Assembly (NCBI RefSeq): GCF_010500815.1
Contig: NZ_JAAAMG010000013.1
Coordinates: 1-64,000, forward strand
Source: Jiella pacifica
Lineage (GTDB): Bacteria; Pseudomonadota; Alphaproteobacteria; Rhizobiales; Rhizobiaceae
Direction: 5' to 3'
DNA: 64,000 bases
Positions within the stretch are counted from its first letter, which is position 1. Every line of letters starts with the position of its first letter. The notes beneath the pieces are model-generated. The model had not been told where the DNA came from and ran no database searches. It saw only the letters and a program-made list of their open reading frames with translations. A program made the position numbers and the translations under genes. This document shows positions 26,900 to 35,982 of the stretch, one piece after another.

Positions 26900-28051
26900 A
26901 TGCGCACATTCGCCCTCGCCACGCTCGCAGCCGGGCTTCTCGCCTCGACCGCCGCGAATGCCGAGATCAAGATCGGCGCCATCCTGTCCCTGACCGGCCC
27001 CGCCGCCTCGCTCGGCATCCCGGAAAAGCAGACGATCGACGTCCTGCCGCGGGAGATCGACGGCGAGCCGGTGAGCTACACGATCGTCGACGATGCCAGC
27101 GATCCGTCGGCCGCCGTTCGCGCCGCCGCCAAGCTGATCGAGGAGAACAAGGTCGACGTCGTGCTCGGGCCGTCGGTAACGCCCACCTCGCTGGCCATTC
27201 TGGAGGCGATGGCCAAGGGGGAAACGGTGTTCATCTCGGCCGCCGGCTCGGCAGTGATCGCCAGCCCCGTGGAGGGCCCGAAGAAGTGGGCCTTCAAGCT
27301 GGCGCCGCAGGAGTCCTCTATGGCCCACTACGTCTATGGCAGCATGCAGAAGGCGGGCGACGAGACCGTCGGCTTCATCGGCTTCAACGACGCCTTCGGC
27401 GACAGCTTCATCGGCGCCTTCAAGAAGGAAGCCGAGAAGCGCGGCATCGAGGTGGTTTCCGACGAGCGCTTCTCGCCGCGCGACGCCAGCGTGACGGCGC
27501 AGGCCTTGTCGACCCTGTCGGCCAATCCCGACGCCGTGATCATCGGCGCCTCCGGCACGCCGGGCGTTGCGCCGATCCTGGAGTTGCGCAATCTCGGCTA
27601 CGAAGGCGACATCTACATCAACCAGGGCATGGCCAATCCGGATGTGCTGCGCGTCGGCGGCGATGCCATGAACGGCGTAATGCTGGCGGTCTCGCCGGTC
27701 CTCGTCGCTGAGCAGTTGCCCGAGGAAAATCCAGTCAAGCCCGAAGCGCTGAAATACATCGCCGCCTATGAGGGCAAATACGGCGAGGGTACGCGCAACC
27801 TGTTCGGCGCGACCATCTGGGACGGCTTCAAGCTCGTCGCTGCGGCCGCGGCCGAGGCCAAGCAGGAGGCCGAGCCCGGCACGCCCGAGTTCCGTCAGGC
27901 GCTCCGCGCGGCGCTCGAGAGCCAGAAGGAGCTGGTCGGCGCGCAAGGCGTCTTCAACATGAGCCCGACCGATCACAACGGCACCGATCTGCGCGCCGAA
28001 TCCCTCGTCAGGATCGAGGACGGCAAGTGGGTCTACGTGCCGCTGGAATAG
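26900..28051 (+). CDS. Periplasmic binding protein, branched-chain amino acid/aromatic acid class
   Basis: A 383-residue protein with a signal peptide (MRTFALATLAAGLLASTAANA) and the Peripla_BP_6 fold (EIKIGAILSLTGPAASLGIPEKQTIDV). GGAGG stands just before the ATG. Proteins of this class bind branched-chain amino acids, but several known members bind aromatic acids. The position between hpaR and the hpa catabolic genes makes uptake of 4-hydroxyphenylacetate, homovanillate or a similar compound likely. It is followed by a 283-base gap with two strong hairpins, so it may be expressed above the membrane genes. Confidence 0.9.
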   Translation: MRTFALATLAAGLLASTAANAEIKIGAILSLTGPAASLGIPEKQTIDVLPREIDGEPVSYTIVDDASDPSAAVRAAAKLIEENKVDVVLGPSVTPTSLAILEAMAKGETVFISAAGSAVIASPVEGPKKWAFKLAPQESSMAHYVYGSMQKAGDETVGFIGFNDAFGDSFIGAFKKEAEKRGIEVVSDERFSPRDASVTAQALSTLSANPDAVIIGASGTPGVAPILELRNLGYEGDIYINQGMANPDVLRVGGDAMNGVMLAVSPVLVAEQLPEENPVKPEALKYIAAYEGKYGEGTRNLFGATIWDGFKLVAAAAAEAKQEAEPGTPEFRQALRAALESQKELVGAQGVFNMSPTDHNGTDLRAESLVRIEDGKWVYVPLE

Positions 28052-28067
28052 CCTCGGCGCTGGCTTT

Positions 28068-28128
28068 CTTCACGCCGGCGGCTCGCCGGGGGTGAAGCGT
28101 CTTCCCGCCGCGCCGGGCTTCGCCCGGC
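28068..28128 (+). terminator. Tandem stem-loops at the binding-protein/permease junction
   Basis: Hairpin 1 pairs CTTCACGCCGGC (28068-28079) with GCCGGGGGTGAAG (28084-28096), nearly perfectly. Hairpin 2 is GCCGGGC-TTC-GCCCGGC (28112-28128), a 7-bp perfect stem. There is no T-run. They probably trim or protect the mRNA end and reduce read-through into the permease genes. The rest of the gap (28129-28334) shows nothing further. Confidence 0.6.
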
Positions 28129-28334
28129 CACGCGGTAGGCGGTATCGCCGAAACGGGGCAGGTATTGCGGCGCCTGGCCTGCGGCTGGGGGTGCCTGAGC
28201 CGCAAGATCCTGGAGATCCGCCTGCTCGCCTGGCCCTACGGCCGGGTCCGTTCGAAACACATCATTCTCGCCATGTTGGATGCGCGAGCAGCGGCGGCCC
28301 CGGGCGCCATGCTTCCGCCTCCAGGGGATCGACC

Positions 28335-29375
28335 ATGTCCTATCTCATCGGCGCGCTGCTCGCCCAGGACGGGCTGACCAACGGCGCGATCTATGCGCTG
28401 ATCGCGCTCGCACTGGTGATGGTCTTTTCCGTCACGCGCATCATCTTCATCCCCCAGGGCGAGATCGTCACCTATTCCTCACTGTCGCTCGCGAGCCTGC
28501 AGCAGGGGACGGCGCCGGGCTCGATCTGGCTCATCGTCGCCCTCGGCCTGCTGGCCGCCGGGCTCGAAGGCTTCGGCTACCTGCGCGGCGACCGTTCCAC
28601 CTCGCGGCTTCGGGCGATGGCCGCCTACGGTCTCGTGCCGCTCGCCGTCGCCGCATTGACCTTCGCCACCGCCGGTGCCGGCTTCGGTTTTCTCTGGAAC
28701 ATCGTCCTCGTGCTTCTGATCGTCGTGCCGATGGGGCCGCTGATCTACCGCGTCGCCTTCCGGCCGCTCGGCGATGCGACGGTGCTGCACTCGCTGATCG
28801 TCGCCATGGCGGTGCATTTCGTGCTGCTCGGCTGCGGACTCTTGGCTTTCGGGCCGGAGGGGGTGCGCACGCCGCCGCTGATCGCCGGCCGCTTTCCCGT
28901 GTTCGGCGTGCCGGTCTCGGCCCAGGCGATGGTGGTCGTTGCGGTGGCGATCGTCGCGATCATTGCGATGGCGCTTTATTTCGGCCGCACGCTCTCCGGC
29001 AAGGCGCTGCGGGCGACCGCCTTCAACCGTGTCGGCGCCCGGCTCGTCGGCATCCGCACCGAACAGGCGGCGCGGCTCGTCTTCCTGCTCGCGGGCTTTG
29101 CCGGGGCCCTCTGCGGCATCCTCGTCGCGCCGATCACCACGGTCTATTACGACACCGGCTTCCTGATCGGCCTGAAGGGCTTCATCGCCGCGATCTTCGC
29201 CGGCCTCGCCTCCTATCCGCTGGCGGCCCTCGGCGCCGTGCTGCTCGGCCTGTTCGAGAGCTACTCGTCCTTCTTCGCCAGCCTCTACAAGGATGCGATC
29301 GTCTTTGCGCTGATCATCCCGATCCTGCTCTGGCGGTCGCTGCGTTCCACCCATGTCGAGGAGGACGAGGAATGA
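28335..29375 (+). CDS. LivH-type ABC permease
   Basis: A 346-residue inner-membrane permease. It opens GLTNGAIYALIALALVMVFSVTRIIFIPQGEIVTYSSL, the standard LivH start, and contains the coupling segment RATAFNRVGARLVGIRTEQAARLVFLLAGFAGALCG. It is somewhat longer than the typical 290 because of an extra stretch after the third helix (GYLRGDRSTSRLRAM). The start at 28335 is set by homology; an 81-codon in-frame upstream extension has no family resemblance. It overlaps the next gene by ATGA (29372-29375). Confidence 0.9.
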   Translation: MSYLIGALLAQDGLTNGAIYALIALALVMVFSVTRIIFIPQGEIVTYSSLSLASLQQGTAPGSIWLIVALGLLAAGLEGFGYLRGDRSTSRLRAMAAYGLVPLAVAALTFATAGAGFGFLWNIVLVLLIVVPMGPLIYRVAFRPLGDATVLHSLIVAMAVHFVLLGCGLLAFGPEGVRTPPLIAGRFPVFGVPVSAQAMVVVAVAIVAIIAMALYFGRTLSGKALRATAFNRVGARLVGIRTEQAARLVFLLAGFAGALCGILVAPITTVYYDTGFLIGLKGFIAAIFAGLASYPLAALGAVLLGLFESYSSFFASLYKDAIVFALIIPILLWRSLRSTHVEEDEE

Positions 29376-31144
29376 GCACCCGCAGGATCGCCCTTCTGGT
29401 CTTCACGGCCATCGTCCTCGTCCTGCCCGCCGTCCTTTCGGCCTACGGCCTGACGCTGATGAACTTCATCGGCCTTGCCGCCATCGTCGTCGTCGGTCTC
29501 GTGCTCCTCACCGGCATCGGCGGGCTGACCTCCTTCGGCCAGGCGAGTTTCGTCGGCGTCGGCGCCTATACCACCGCCTGGCTGACGACGGCGGCAGGCC
29601 TCTCGCCGGTGCTGGCGCTGCCGGTGGCGCTGTTCGCCGGCGCGTTCTTCGCCCTCGTCATCGGGGCGGTGACGCTGCGGCTTTCCGGCCACTACCTGCC
29701 ACTCTCGACCATCGCCTGGAGCCTCAGCCTGTATTTTCTCGTCGGCAACGTCGCGGCCCTCGGCGGCCATGACGGCATTCCGGCCGTCCCGCCGATCTCG
29801 CTCTTCGGCTGGGAGCCTTCCGGTCCCGCCTATACCTGGCTGATCGTCGCCGCCGTCGCGCTGTCGCTCCTCACCGTCGCCAATGTTCTCGCCTCGCGCG
29901 ACGGGCGCGCCGTGCGCTGCCTGCGGGGGCGCCGAGTAATGCTGGAGGCCTTCGGCGTCGACACGGCGCGGCTACGCCTCGTCATCTTCGTCCATGCCGC
30001 GGTGCTCGCCGCACTCACCGGCTGGCTCTACGCCCACCTCATCCAGTTCGTGAACGCGACTCCTTTCGGCCTCAACGCCAGCATCGAATATCTCTTCATG
30101 ACGGTGATCGGCGGCTCGGCTCATCTGTTCGGCGCGGTGATCGGCGCCGGGCTGATGACGCTTTTGCGCGACGGCCTGCAGCGGCTCGCGCCTGAACTGG
30201 TCGGCAGCGGCGGCGCCACCGAGATCGTCATGCTGGGCCTCGTCATGGTGGTCCTGCTGCAGACCGCGCCGCGAGGGGTCATGCCTTGGCTGCTGCGGCT
30301 GTTGCCGCCGCGCGGCCGGCCGTGGATGGATCTCGATCGGGCCCGCGCCATCGCGCCTTTCTCGTCCCGACCGAAGCCGGAGCGCGGAACGGAGCTTCTG
30401 ACGGTCGCGGGCGTCACCAAGCGCTTCGGCGGGTTGATCGCGGTGAACGATGTCTCGTTCGACCTCAAGGCCGGCGAGATCCTCGGGCTCATCGGCCCGA
30501 ATGGTGCCGGCAAGTCGACCCTGTTCAATCTCTTGACCGGCATCAGCCCGGCCACCGCCGGCACGATCAGTTTCGCCGGCGAGCGCATTGAGCGCATGGC
30601 CTCGCGCAAGATCGCCCGGCTGGGCGTGGCGCGCAGCTTCCAGCACGTCCTCCTGCGCTCCGACATGTCGGCGCTCGAAAACGTCGCCGTCGGCGCCCAT
30701 CTGCGCTCGACCCGCGGCTATCTCTCGGCGCTGCTTCGCCTCGACCGCCGCGAGGAGGAGAGGCTGCTCGCAGAAGCGATGCGCCAGCTCGACCGCGTGG
30801 GGCTCGCCCATCTCGCTCACGAGCCGGCCGGCAGCCTCGCCCTCGGCCAGCAGCGCATCCTGGAAATCGCCCGGGCGCTCGCCGCCGATCCGGCGCTGCT
30901 TCTCCTCGACGAGCCGGCGGCGGGCCTGCGCTACCGTGAGAAGCAGGAGCTCGCCGCTCTCCTGTCGAAGCTCGGCGAGGAGGGCGTCGCCGTCCTCGTC
31001 GTCGAGCACGACATGAATTTCGTCATGAACCTCGTCGACCGCCTGGTGGTCATCTCCTTCGGCCAGAAGATCTCCGAAGGCGCCCCCACCCACGTCCAGA
31101 ACGACGTCGCCGTCCAGGAAGCCTATCTCGGAGTGGCCGCATGA
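29372..31144 (+). CDS. Fused LivM-type permease and LivG-type ATPase
   Basis: A 590-residue fusion. The first part of about 310 residues is a LivM permease ([42 protein letters not shown], then the coupling region [31 protein letters not shown]). After a linker ([15 protein letters not shown]) comes a LivG ATPase with Walker A GPNGAGKS, signature [15 protein letters not shown] and Walker [12 protein letters not shown]. The final helix, [11 protein letters not shown], is typical of LivG. No stop or frame change separates the parts. Both ends overlap neighbours as ATGA. Such fusions are known among aromatic-acid importers of alphaproteobacteria. Confidence 0.9.
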   Translation: MSTRRIALLVFTAIVLVLPAVLSAYGLTLMNFIGLAAIVVVGLVLLTGIGGLTSFGQASFVGVGAYTTAWLTTAAGLSPVLALPVALFAGAFFALVIGAVTLRLSGHYLPLSTIAWSLSLYFLVGNVAALGGHDGIPAVPPISLFGWEPSGPAYTWLIVAAVALSLLTVANVLASRDGRAVRCLRGRRVMLEAFGVDTARLRLVIFVHAAVLAALTGWLYAHLIQFVNATPFGLNASIEYLFMTVIGGSAHLFGAVIGAGLMTLLRDGLQRLAPELVGSGGATEIVMLGLVMVVLLQTAPRGVMPWLLRLLPPRGRPWMDLDRARAIAPFSSRPKPERGTELLTVAGVTKRFGGLIAVNDVSFDLKAGEILGLIGPNGAGKSTLFNLLTGISPATAGTISFAGERIERMASRKIARLGVARSFQHVLLRSDMSALENVAVGAHLRSTRGYLSALLRLDRREEERLLAEAMRQLDRVGLAHLAHEPAGSLALGQQRILEIARALAADPALLLLDEPAAGLRYREKQELAALLSKLGEEGVAVLVVEHDMNFVMNLVDRLVVISFGQKISEGAPTHVQNDVAVQEAYLGVAA

Positions 31145-31896
31145 GTGGAACATCGCCAGACACGCCGCTGCTTTGCGTGCGAGATCTCCACGTCTCCTAT
31201 GGGCCCGTCGAGGCCGTCGGAGGCATCTCGCTCGACGTGCCGAGGGGCGCCATCGTTTCGGTTATCGGTCCGAACGGCGCCGGCAAGTCCACGCTTCTCA
31301 ACGCCCTCATGGGGCTGTTGCCATCGAAGGGCCAGGCGACGCTCGACGGCCGCGACGTCGCAGCGATGCCGGTGGAAGACCGGCTGCGGCGGGGCCTCTG
31401 CCTCGTTTCGGAAAAGCGCGAGCTGTTTGCCGAAATGAGCGTCGCCGACAATCTGGCGCTGGGCGCCTATTCGCGGCGGCACGAGCCGAAAGGTGCCGTC
31501 GAAGCCGATCTCGAAGCCGGCTATCAGCGCTTTCCGCGGCTGAAGGAGCGGCGGCACCAGACGGCCGGGACGTTGTCCGGCGGCGAACGCCAGATGCTCG
31601 CCATTGCCAGAGCCCTGATGGCCCGGCCGCAGCTTCTGATGCTCGACGAACCGAGCCTCGGCCTCGCTCCGCTGATCGTTGCCGAGGTGTTGGAAACGGT
31701 TTCCGAGCTTCGCCGAAGCGGCGTCTCCATCCTCATCGTCGAGCAGAACGCCCGGGCGGTCCTGCGGATCGCCGACTACGGCTACGTGCTCGAACAGGGG
31801 CGCATCGCCATGGAGGGCGATGCCGCGACGCTGCTTGCCGACGAGCGCCTGATCCAGACCTATCTCGGCTTCGGCAAAGGCGAGGCGGCGGCCTGA
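31141..31896 (+). CDS. LivF-type ABC ATPase
   Basis: A 251-residue ATPase completing the importer: Walker A GPNGAGKS, signature [16 protein letters not shown], Walker [14 protein letters not shown], and the LivF C-terminus [21 protein letters not shown] (with A before M). The ATG overlaps the fused gene's stop. It is the last transporter gene. A 78-base gap holding an HpaR-like site separates it from hpaF, so the catabolic genes may have their own promoter. Confidence 0.92.
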   Translation: MSGTSPDTPLLCVRDLHVSYGPVEAVGGISLDVPRGAIVSVIGPNGAGKSTLLNALMGLLPSKGQATLDGRDVAAMPVEDRLRRGLCLVSEKRELFAEMSVADNLALGAYSRRHEPKGAVEADLEAGYQRFPRLKERRHQTAGTLSGGERQMLAIARALMARPQLLMLDEPSLGLAPLIVAEVLETVSELRRSGVSILIVEQNARAVLRIADYGYVLEQGRIAMEGDAATLLADERLIQTYLGFGKGEAAA

Positions 31897-31941
31897 TGAG
31901 GCGCATCGGATTTTGCCCTTGACGAAGCTGCGTGCATATAA

Positions 31942-31954
31942 TTAACACGTTAAC
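31942..31954. promoter_or_regulatory. Putative HpaR operator ahead of hpaF
   Basis: TTAACACGTTAAC has arms TTAAC and GTTAA around AC, and shares 11 of 13 bases with the site at 26833-26845. It ends 20 bases before the hpaF ATG. Confidence 0.55.
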
Positions 31955-31974
31955 AAATGGACGGTACGACTTCC

Positions 31975-32373
31975 ATGCCTCACCTCACCATCGAACATTC
32001 GGCCAATCTCTCGCAGCGAGCCGATCTTCAGGCGCTCTGCGCCGAGTTGAAGGATGCCCTGCTTGAGACCGGGCTGTTCGAGATCGGTGCGGTGCGTGTC
32101 CGGGCGATCGCCTGCGAGGCCTATGCCATCGCCGACGAACGGCCCGAAAACGCCTTTCTCGACATGAGCCTGCGCATGGGGGCAGGGCGCAGCGGCGAAG
32201 ATAAGAAGCGCATCGGCGAGGCCCTGTTCTCTGCGGCGGAGCGGCGGCTGAAGCCGCTCTTTGCCGAGCCGCATTTCGCGCTGTCGCTGGAAGTGCGGGA
32301 GATCGATCCGGCTCTCAGCTGGAAGAAGAACGCCATGCATGCCCGGCTGCGGACGCCGGCTCGGGAAGGCTGA
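31975..32373 (+). CDS. hpaF: 5-carboxymethyl-2-hydroxymuconate delta-isomerase (HpaF)
   Basis: A 132-residue tautomerase of the CHMI type that isomerises 5-carboxymethyl-2-hydroxymuconate in homoprotocatechuate breakdown. The start at 31975 is fixed by mechanism: it gives M-P-H-L-T-I-E, so removal of Met exposes the catalytic Pro1, whereas the ATG six codons upstream would bury it. The C-terminal region (FLDMSLRMGAGRSGEDKKRIGEALF, then FALSLEVREIDPALSWKKNAMH) matches the family. It is the first gene of the catabolic block. Confidence 0.93.
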   Translation: MPHLTIEHSANLSQRADLQALCAELKDALLETGLFEIGAVRVRAIACEAYAIADERPENAFLDMSLRMGAGRSGEDKKRIGEALFSAAERRLKPLFAEPHFALSLEVREIDPALSWKKNAMHARLRTPAREG

Positions 32374-32493
32374 AGAAAGCCCGCGGCTGCGGATGGCTGG
32401 CGGGCGGTCGTCGTCCGCCGCTGTCCGGGCCTGGCGGAACAAGGCGGAGATCGACGCTTCCGTCGGCGGCCGCAACGGACGAAGGACCACGTG

Positions 32494-34011
32494 ATGAGCG
32501 ATTTCGACACCCATCTCGCCAAGGCCGAGCGCCATCTGGCAAGGTTCAGCGAAGGCATCGTCGCCAACCAGATCGGCGGCGAGGCGGTCGAAGCAGCGGA
32601 CGGCGAAACCTTCGAGACGATCTCGCCGGTCGATCTGAAGCCGCTGGCGCGCGTCGCCCACGGCAAGACGGCGGACGTCGACCGGGCGGCCAAGGCGGCG
32701 AAGGCGGCGTTCCCGGCCTGGGCGGCGATCTCGGGCGACGAGCGCAAGAAGATCCTCCACAAGGTCGCCGACGCCATCGTCGCACGGGCCGAAGAGATCG
32801 CCCTCGTCGAATGCATGGACACCGGCCAGGCCTGGCGCTTCATGTCGAAGGCGGCGCTGCGCGGGGCGGAGAACTTCCGCTTCTTCGCCGACAGGGCGCC
32901 AGCCGCACGTGACGGCGCCTCGCTTCGGACGACGGGCCAGATCAACGTCACCACCCGCTCGCCGATCGGCCCGGTCGGGGTGATCACCCCCTGGAACACG
33001 CCGTTCATGTTGTCCACCTGGAAGATCGCGCCGGCGCTGGCGGCGGGCTGCACCATCGTCCACAAGCCGGCCGAGTTCTCGCCCCTGACCGCCCGTCTCC
33101 TCGTCGAGATCGCCGAAGAGGCCGGCCTTCCGAAAGGCGTCTGGAACCTCGTCAACGGCTTCGGAGAGGATGCCGGCAAGGCGCTGACCGAACATCCGGA
33201 CATCAAGGCCATCGGCTTCGTCGGTGAAAGCCGCACCGGCTCGATGATCATGCGCCAGGGCGCCGACACCCTGAAGCGGGTGCATTTCGAGCTCGGCGGC
33301 AAGAATCCGGTGATCGTCTTCGCCGACGCCGATCTCGACCGCGCCGTCGATGCGGCGGTCTTCATGATCTACTCGCTCAATGGCGAGCGCTGCACCTCGT
33401 CCTCGCGGCTTCTGGTCGAGGCACCGATCTATGACGCGTTCGTGGGCAGGGTTGCGGAAAAGGCGAAGGCGATCAGGATCGGCCATCCGCTGGACCCCGA
33501 AACCGTCGTCGGCCCGCTGATCCATCCGGTGCACGAGAAGAAGGTGCTCTCCTATTTCGACGTCGCCCGGCAGGAGGGAGCGACGATCGCCGCGGGCGGC
33601 GAAAAGGTCCAGGGGCCAGGGGGCGGCTGCTACGTCGCGCCGACGCTGTTCACCGGCGTGTCGAACGACATGCGCGTCGCCCAGGAAGAAATCTTCGGCC
33701 CGGTCTTGTCGGCGATTTCCTTCAAGGACGAACAAGAGGCGCTCGAGATCGCCAATGACGTCGACTACGGCCTCACCGGCTATCTCTGGACTTCCGACGT
33801 CACCCGCGCCTTCCGCTTTTCCGATGCGCTCGAAGCCGGGATGATCTGGGTGAACTCCGAGAACGTCCGCCACCTGCCGACGCCCTTTGGCGGGGTGAAA
33901 AGCTCGGGCATCGGCCGCGACGGCGGCGACTGGTCCTTCGACTTCTACATGGAAACCAAGAACGTCGCCTTCGCGACGTCCGCCCATCGCATCCCCAAGC
34001 TCGGCGGCTGA
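32494..34011 (+). CDS. hpaE: 5-carboxymethyl-2-hydroxymuconate semialdehyde dehydrogenase (HpaE)
   Basis: A 505-residue NAD-dependent aldehyde dehydrogenase oxidising the ring-cleavage product to the diacid. The nucleotide site GVITPWNTPFMLSTWKIAPALAAG, glutamate loop FELGGKNPVIVF, nucleophile cysteine in NGERCTSSSRLLV, and EEIFGPVLS are all present. Position between hpaF and hpaD gives the specific assignment. ATG at 32494 is chosen because GAAGGA precedes it; GTG immediately upstream is possible. Confidence 0.93.
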   Translation: MSDFDTHLAKAERHLARFSEGIVANQIGGEAVEAADGETFETISPVDLKPLARVAHGKTADVDRAAKAAKAAFPAWAAISGDERKKILHKVADAIVARAEEIALVECMDTGQAWRFMSKAALRGAENFRFFADRAPAARDGASLRTTGQINVTTRSPIGPVGVITPWNTPFMLSTWKIAPALAAGCTIVHKPAEFSPLTARLLVEIAEEAGLPKGVWNLVNGFGEDAGKALTEHPDIKAIGFVGESRTGSMIMRQGADTLKRVHFELGGKNPVIVFADADLDRAVDAAVFMIYSLNGERCTSSSRLLVEAPIYDAFVGRVAEKAKAIRIGHPLDPETVVGPLIHPVHEKKVLSYFDVARQEGATIAAGGEKVQGPGGGCYVAPTLFTGVSNDMRVAQEEIFGPVLSAISFKDEQEALEIANDVDYGLTGYLWTSDVTRAFRFSDALEAGMIWVNSENVRHLPTPFGGVKSSGIGRDGGDWSFDFYMETKNVAFATSAHRIPKLGG

Positions 34012-34097
34012 CTGCCGGGACGATCGAAGACTTTTCAGGCGGTTGGATCGCGTCGGTCCGCGCGTCCAGCCGCTCCGCCAGCCGGGAGGAAACCGTC

Positions 34098-35078
34098 ATG
34101 CCCATACCCAAGCCGCAACTCTATCCCCCGTTCAACATCGTCCGCCTGAGCCATGTCGAGCTTCTGGTCACCGATCTCGGCAAGTCGCGCGCCTTCTACG
34201 TCGACACGCTCGGCCTGCAGGTCACCGACGAGACGAGCGATGTGATCTATCTGAGGGCGCTCGAGGAGCGCGGCCATCACTGCATCGTCCTGCGCAAGGC
34301 CGCGGCGGGCGAAGCGCGGCACCTCGGTTTCAAGGTCTTCGACGAGGAGGATCTCGACCGGGCGGCGGCGTTTTTCGGGGGGCGGGAGCTTCCGGTCGAG
34401 TGGGTTGAGCGGCCCTATCAGGGCAAGACCTTCCAGACCCGCGACCCGCAGGGCATTCCGCTGGAATTCTACTGCAAGATGGACAGGCTGCCGCCGATCC
34501 ATCAGCAATATGCGCTCTACAAGGGCGTGAAGCCGCTGCGCATCGACCATTTCAACGTCTTTTCGCAGAATGTCGACGAGGCGGTCGCCTTCTACAACGA
34601 GATCGGCTTCCGCGTGACGGAATATACCGAGGACGAGGAAAGCGGCCGGCTCTGGGCGGCCTGGGCGCATCGCAAGGGCGGGGTCCACGACATCGCCTTC
34701 ACCAACGGCCGCGGCCCGCGGCTGCACCATACCGCCTTCTGGGTGCCGACGCCGCTCGCCATCATCGACCTTCTCGACCTGATGTCGACCACAGGCTGGT
34801 TGCAGAACATCGAGCGTGGCCCCGGTCGGCACGGCATCTCCAACGCCTTCTTTCTCTATGTCCGCGATCCCGACGGCCACCGGATCGAGATCTACTGCTC
34901 GGACTACCAGACGGTCGACCCCGATCTCGAACCGATCAAGTGGGACCTCAAGGATCCGCAGCGCCAGACGCTCTGGGGGGCTCCGGCGCCGCGCTCCTGG
35001 TTCCATGAAGGCTCGCTGTTTTCCGGCGCGGAACTGACCGATTCCGATCTCGCCGCCCAGCCGATCATCGCCCCTTGA
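34098..35078 (+). CDS. hpaD: 3,4-dihydroxyphenylacetate 2,3-dioxygenase (HpaD)
   Basis: A 326-residue type I extradiol dioxygenase that opens homoprotocatechuate. It contains four vicinal-oxygen-chelate modules. Probable metal ligands are H151 (in RIDHFNVF), H210 or H211 (in RLHHTAFWVP) and E264 (in GHRIEIYCSDYQT). The C-terminal lid DLKDPQRQTLWGAPAPRSWFHEGS matches the Brevibacterium and Arthrobacter HPCD/MndD class, not the LigB-type HpaD of E. coli. Metal (Fe or Mn) cannot be predicted. GGAGG precedes the ATG. Confidence 0.95.
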   Translation: MPIPKPQLYPPFNIVRLSHVELLVTDLGKSRAFYVDTLGLQVTDETSDVIYLRALEERGHHCIVLRKAAAGEARHLGFKVFDEEDLDRAAAFFGGRELPVEWVERPYQGKTFQTRDPQGIPLEFYCKMDRLPPIHQQYALYKGVKPLRIDHFNVFSQNVDEAVAFYNEIGFRVTEYTEDEESGRLWAAWAHRKGGVHDIAFTNGRGPRLHHTAFWVPTPLAIIDLLDLMSTTGWLQNIERGPGRHGISNAFFLYVRDPDGHRIEIYCSDYQTVDPDLEPIKWDLKDPQRQTLWGAPAPRSWFHEGSLFSGAELTDSDLAAQPIIAP

Positions 35079-35100
35079 GATGGCCGACGAAGGAACGATC

Positions 35101-35982
35101 ATGACGGCACGGCTCCTCAGCTTCATCGCCGGCGGAAAACCCGGCTACGGCCTCGCCAGGGACGGTGGCATCGTCGACCTCTCGGCCCGGCACGGCAGCG
35201 AGTGGCCGGACCTTCGGGCCGTGATCGAGGCCGGCGCGGTCGACAGGCTGGTCGCGGCGGGCGAGGCGCTGTCGCCCGACATGGCGGAAGCCGACGTCGG
35301 TTTCGACATCCCGGTGCCGAATGCCGAAAAGATCATCTGCGTCGGGGTGAACTACCCGGATCGCAATGGCGAGTACAAGGACGGCCAGGAAGCCCCGCCC
35401 AACCCCTCGCTGTTTCCCCGCTTCGCCCGGTCCTTCGTCGGCCATCAGGTGCCGCTGACCCGGCCGAAGGCCTCCGAGCAGCTCGATTATGAGGGCGAGG
35501 TGGTCATCGTCATCGGCAAGGCGGGGCGCCATATCCCCGAAGCCCACGCCCTGTCCCACATTGCCGGACTCAGCCTCTGCAACGAAGGCACGCTGCGCGA
35601 CTGGGTGCGCCACGCCAAGTTCAACGTCACCCAGGGCAAGAACTTCGACGGCAGCGGCGCCATCGGTCCGTGGTTCGTGCCCTTCACCGGCGAGGATCAG
35701 ATCGCCGACATCGAACTGACGACCCGGGTGAATGGCGAGTTGCGGCAGAGCGACCGGACGTCGCGGATGATCTTCCCCTTCGCCAAACTCATCGCCTACA
35801 TCTCCACCTTCACGACGCTGGTTCCCGGCGACATGATCGTCACCGGAACGCCGACCGGGGCTGGCGCCCGGCTCGACCCGCCGGTGTGGCTGAAGCCTGG
35901 TGACATGGTCGAAGTCGCCGCCACCGGGCTCGGCACGTTGGTCAACGGTGTGCGAGACGAAGGCGAGGGGGGCGCTGCATGA
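35101..35982 (+). CDS. hpaG: Fumarylacetoacetate hydrolase-family HpaG (single domain)
   Basis: A 293-residue FAH-fold enzyme for the 5-oxo-pent-3-ene-1,2,5-tricarboxylate decarboxylation and/or isomerisation step. Metal ligands appear in DYEGEVVIVIGK. KNFDGSGAIGPWFVP and GDMIVTGTPTGAGARLDPPVWLKPGD are diagnostic. E. coli HpaG is about twice this length, being two tandem FAH domains. Here only one is present, so one step may fall to this protein with HpaF or to a distant gene. The start at 35101 follows GAAGGA; Met at 35080 is less likely. It overlaps hpaH by ATGA. Confidence 0.88.
   Translation: MTARLLSFIAGGKPGYGLARDGGIVDLSARHGSEWPDLRAVIEAGAVDRLVAAGEALSPDMAEADVGFDIPVPNAEKIICVGVNYPDRNGEYKDGQEAPPNPSLFPRFARSFVGHQVPLTRPKASEQLDYEGEVVIVIGKAGRHIPEAHALSHIAGLSLCNEGTLRDWVRHAKFNVTQGKNFDGSGAIGPWFVPFTGEDQIADIELTTRVNGELRQSDRTSRMIFPFAKLIAYISTFTTLVPGDMIVTGTPTGAGARLDPPVWLKPGDMVEVAATGLGTLVNGVRDEGEGGAA

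Noticed and set aside
31942-33987. Long 681-codon open frame on the minus strand opposite hpaF and hpaE
   Set aside because: Its composition is that of a GC-rich shadow frame, it has no family resemblance, and the plus strand carries clear HpaF and HpaE motifs.
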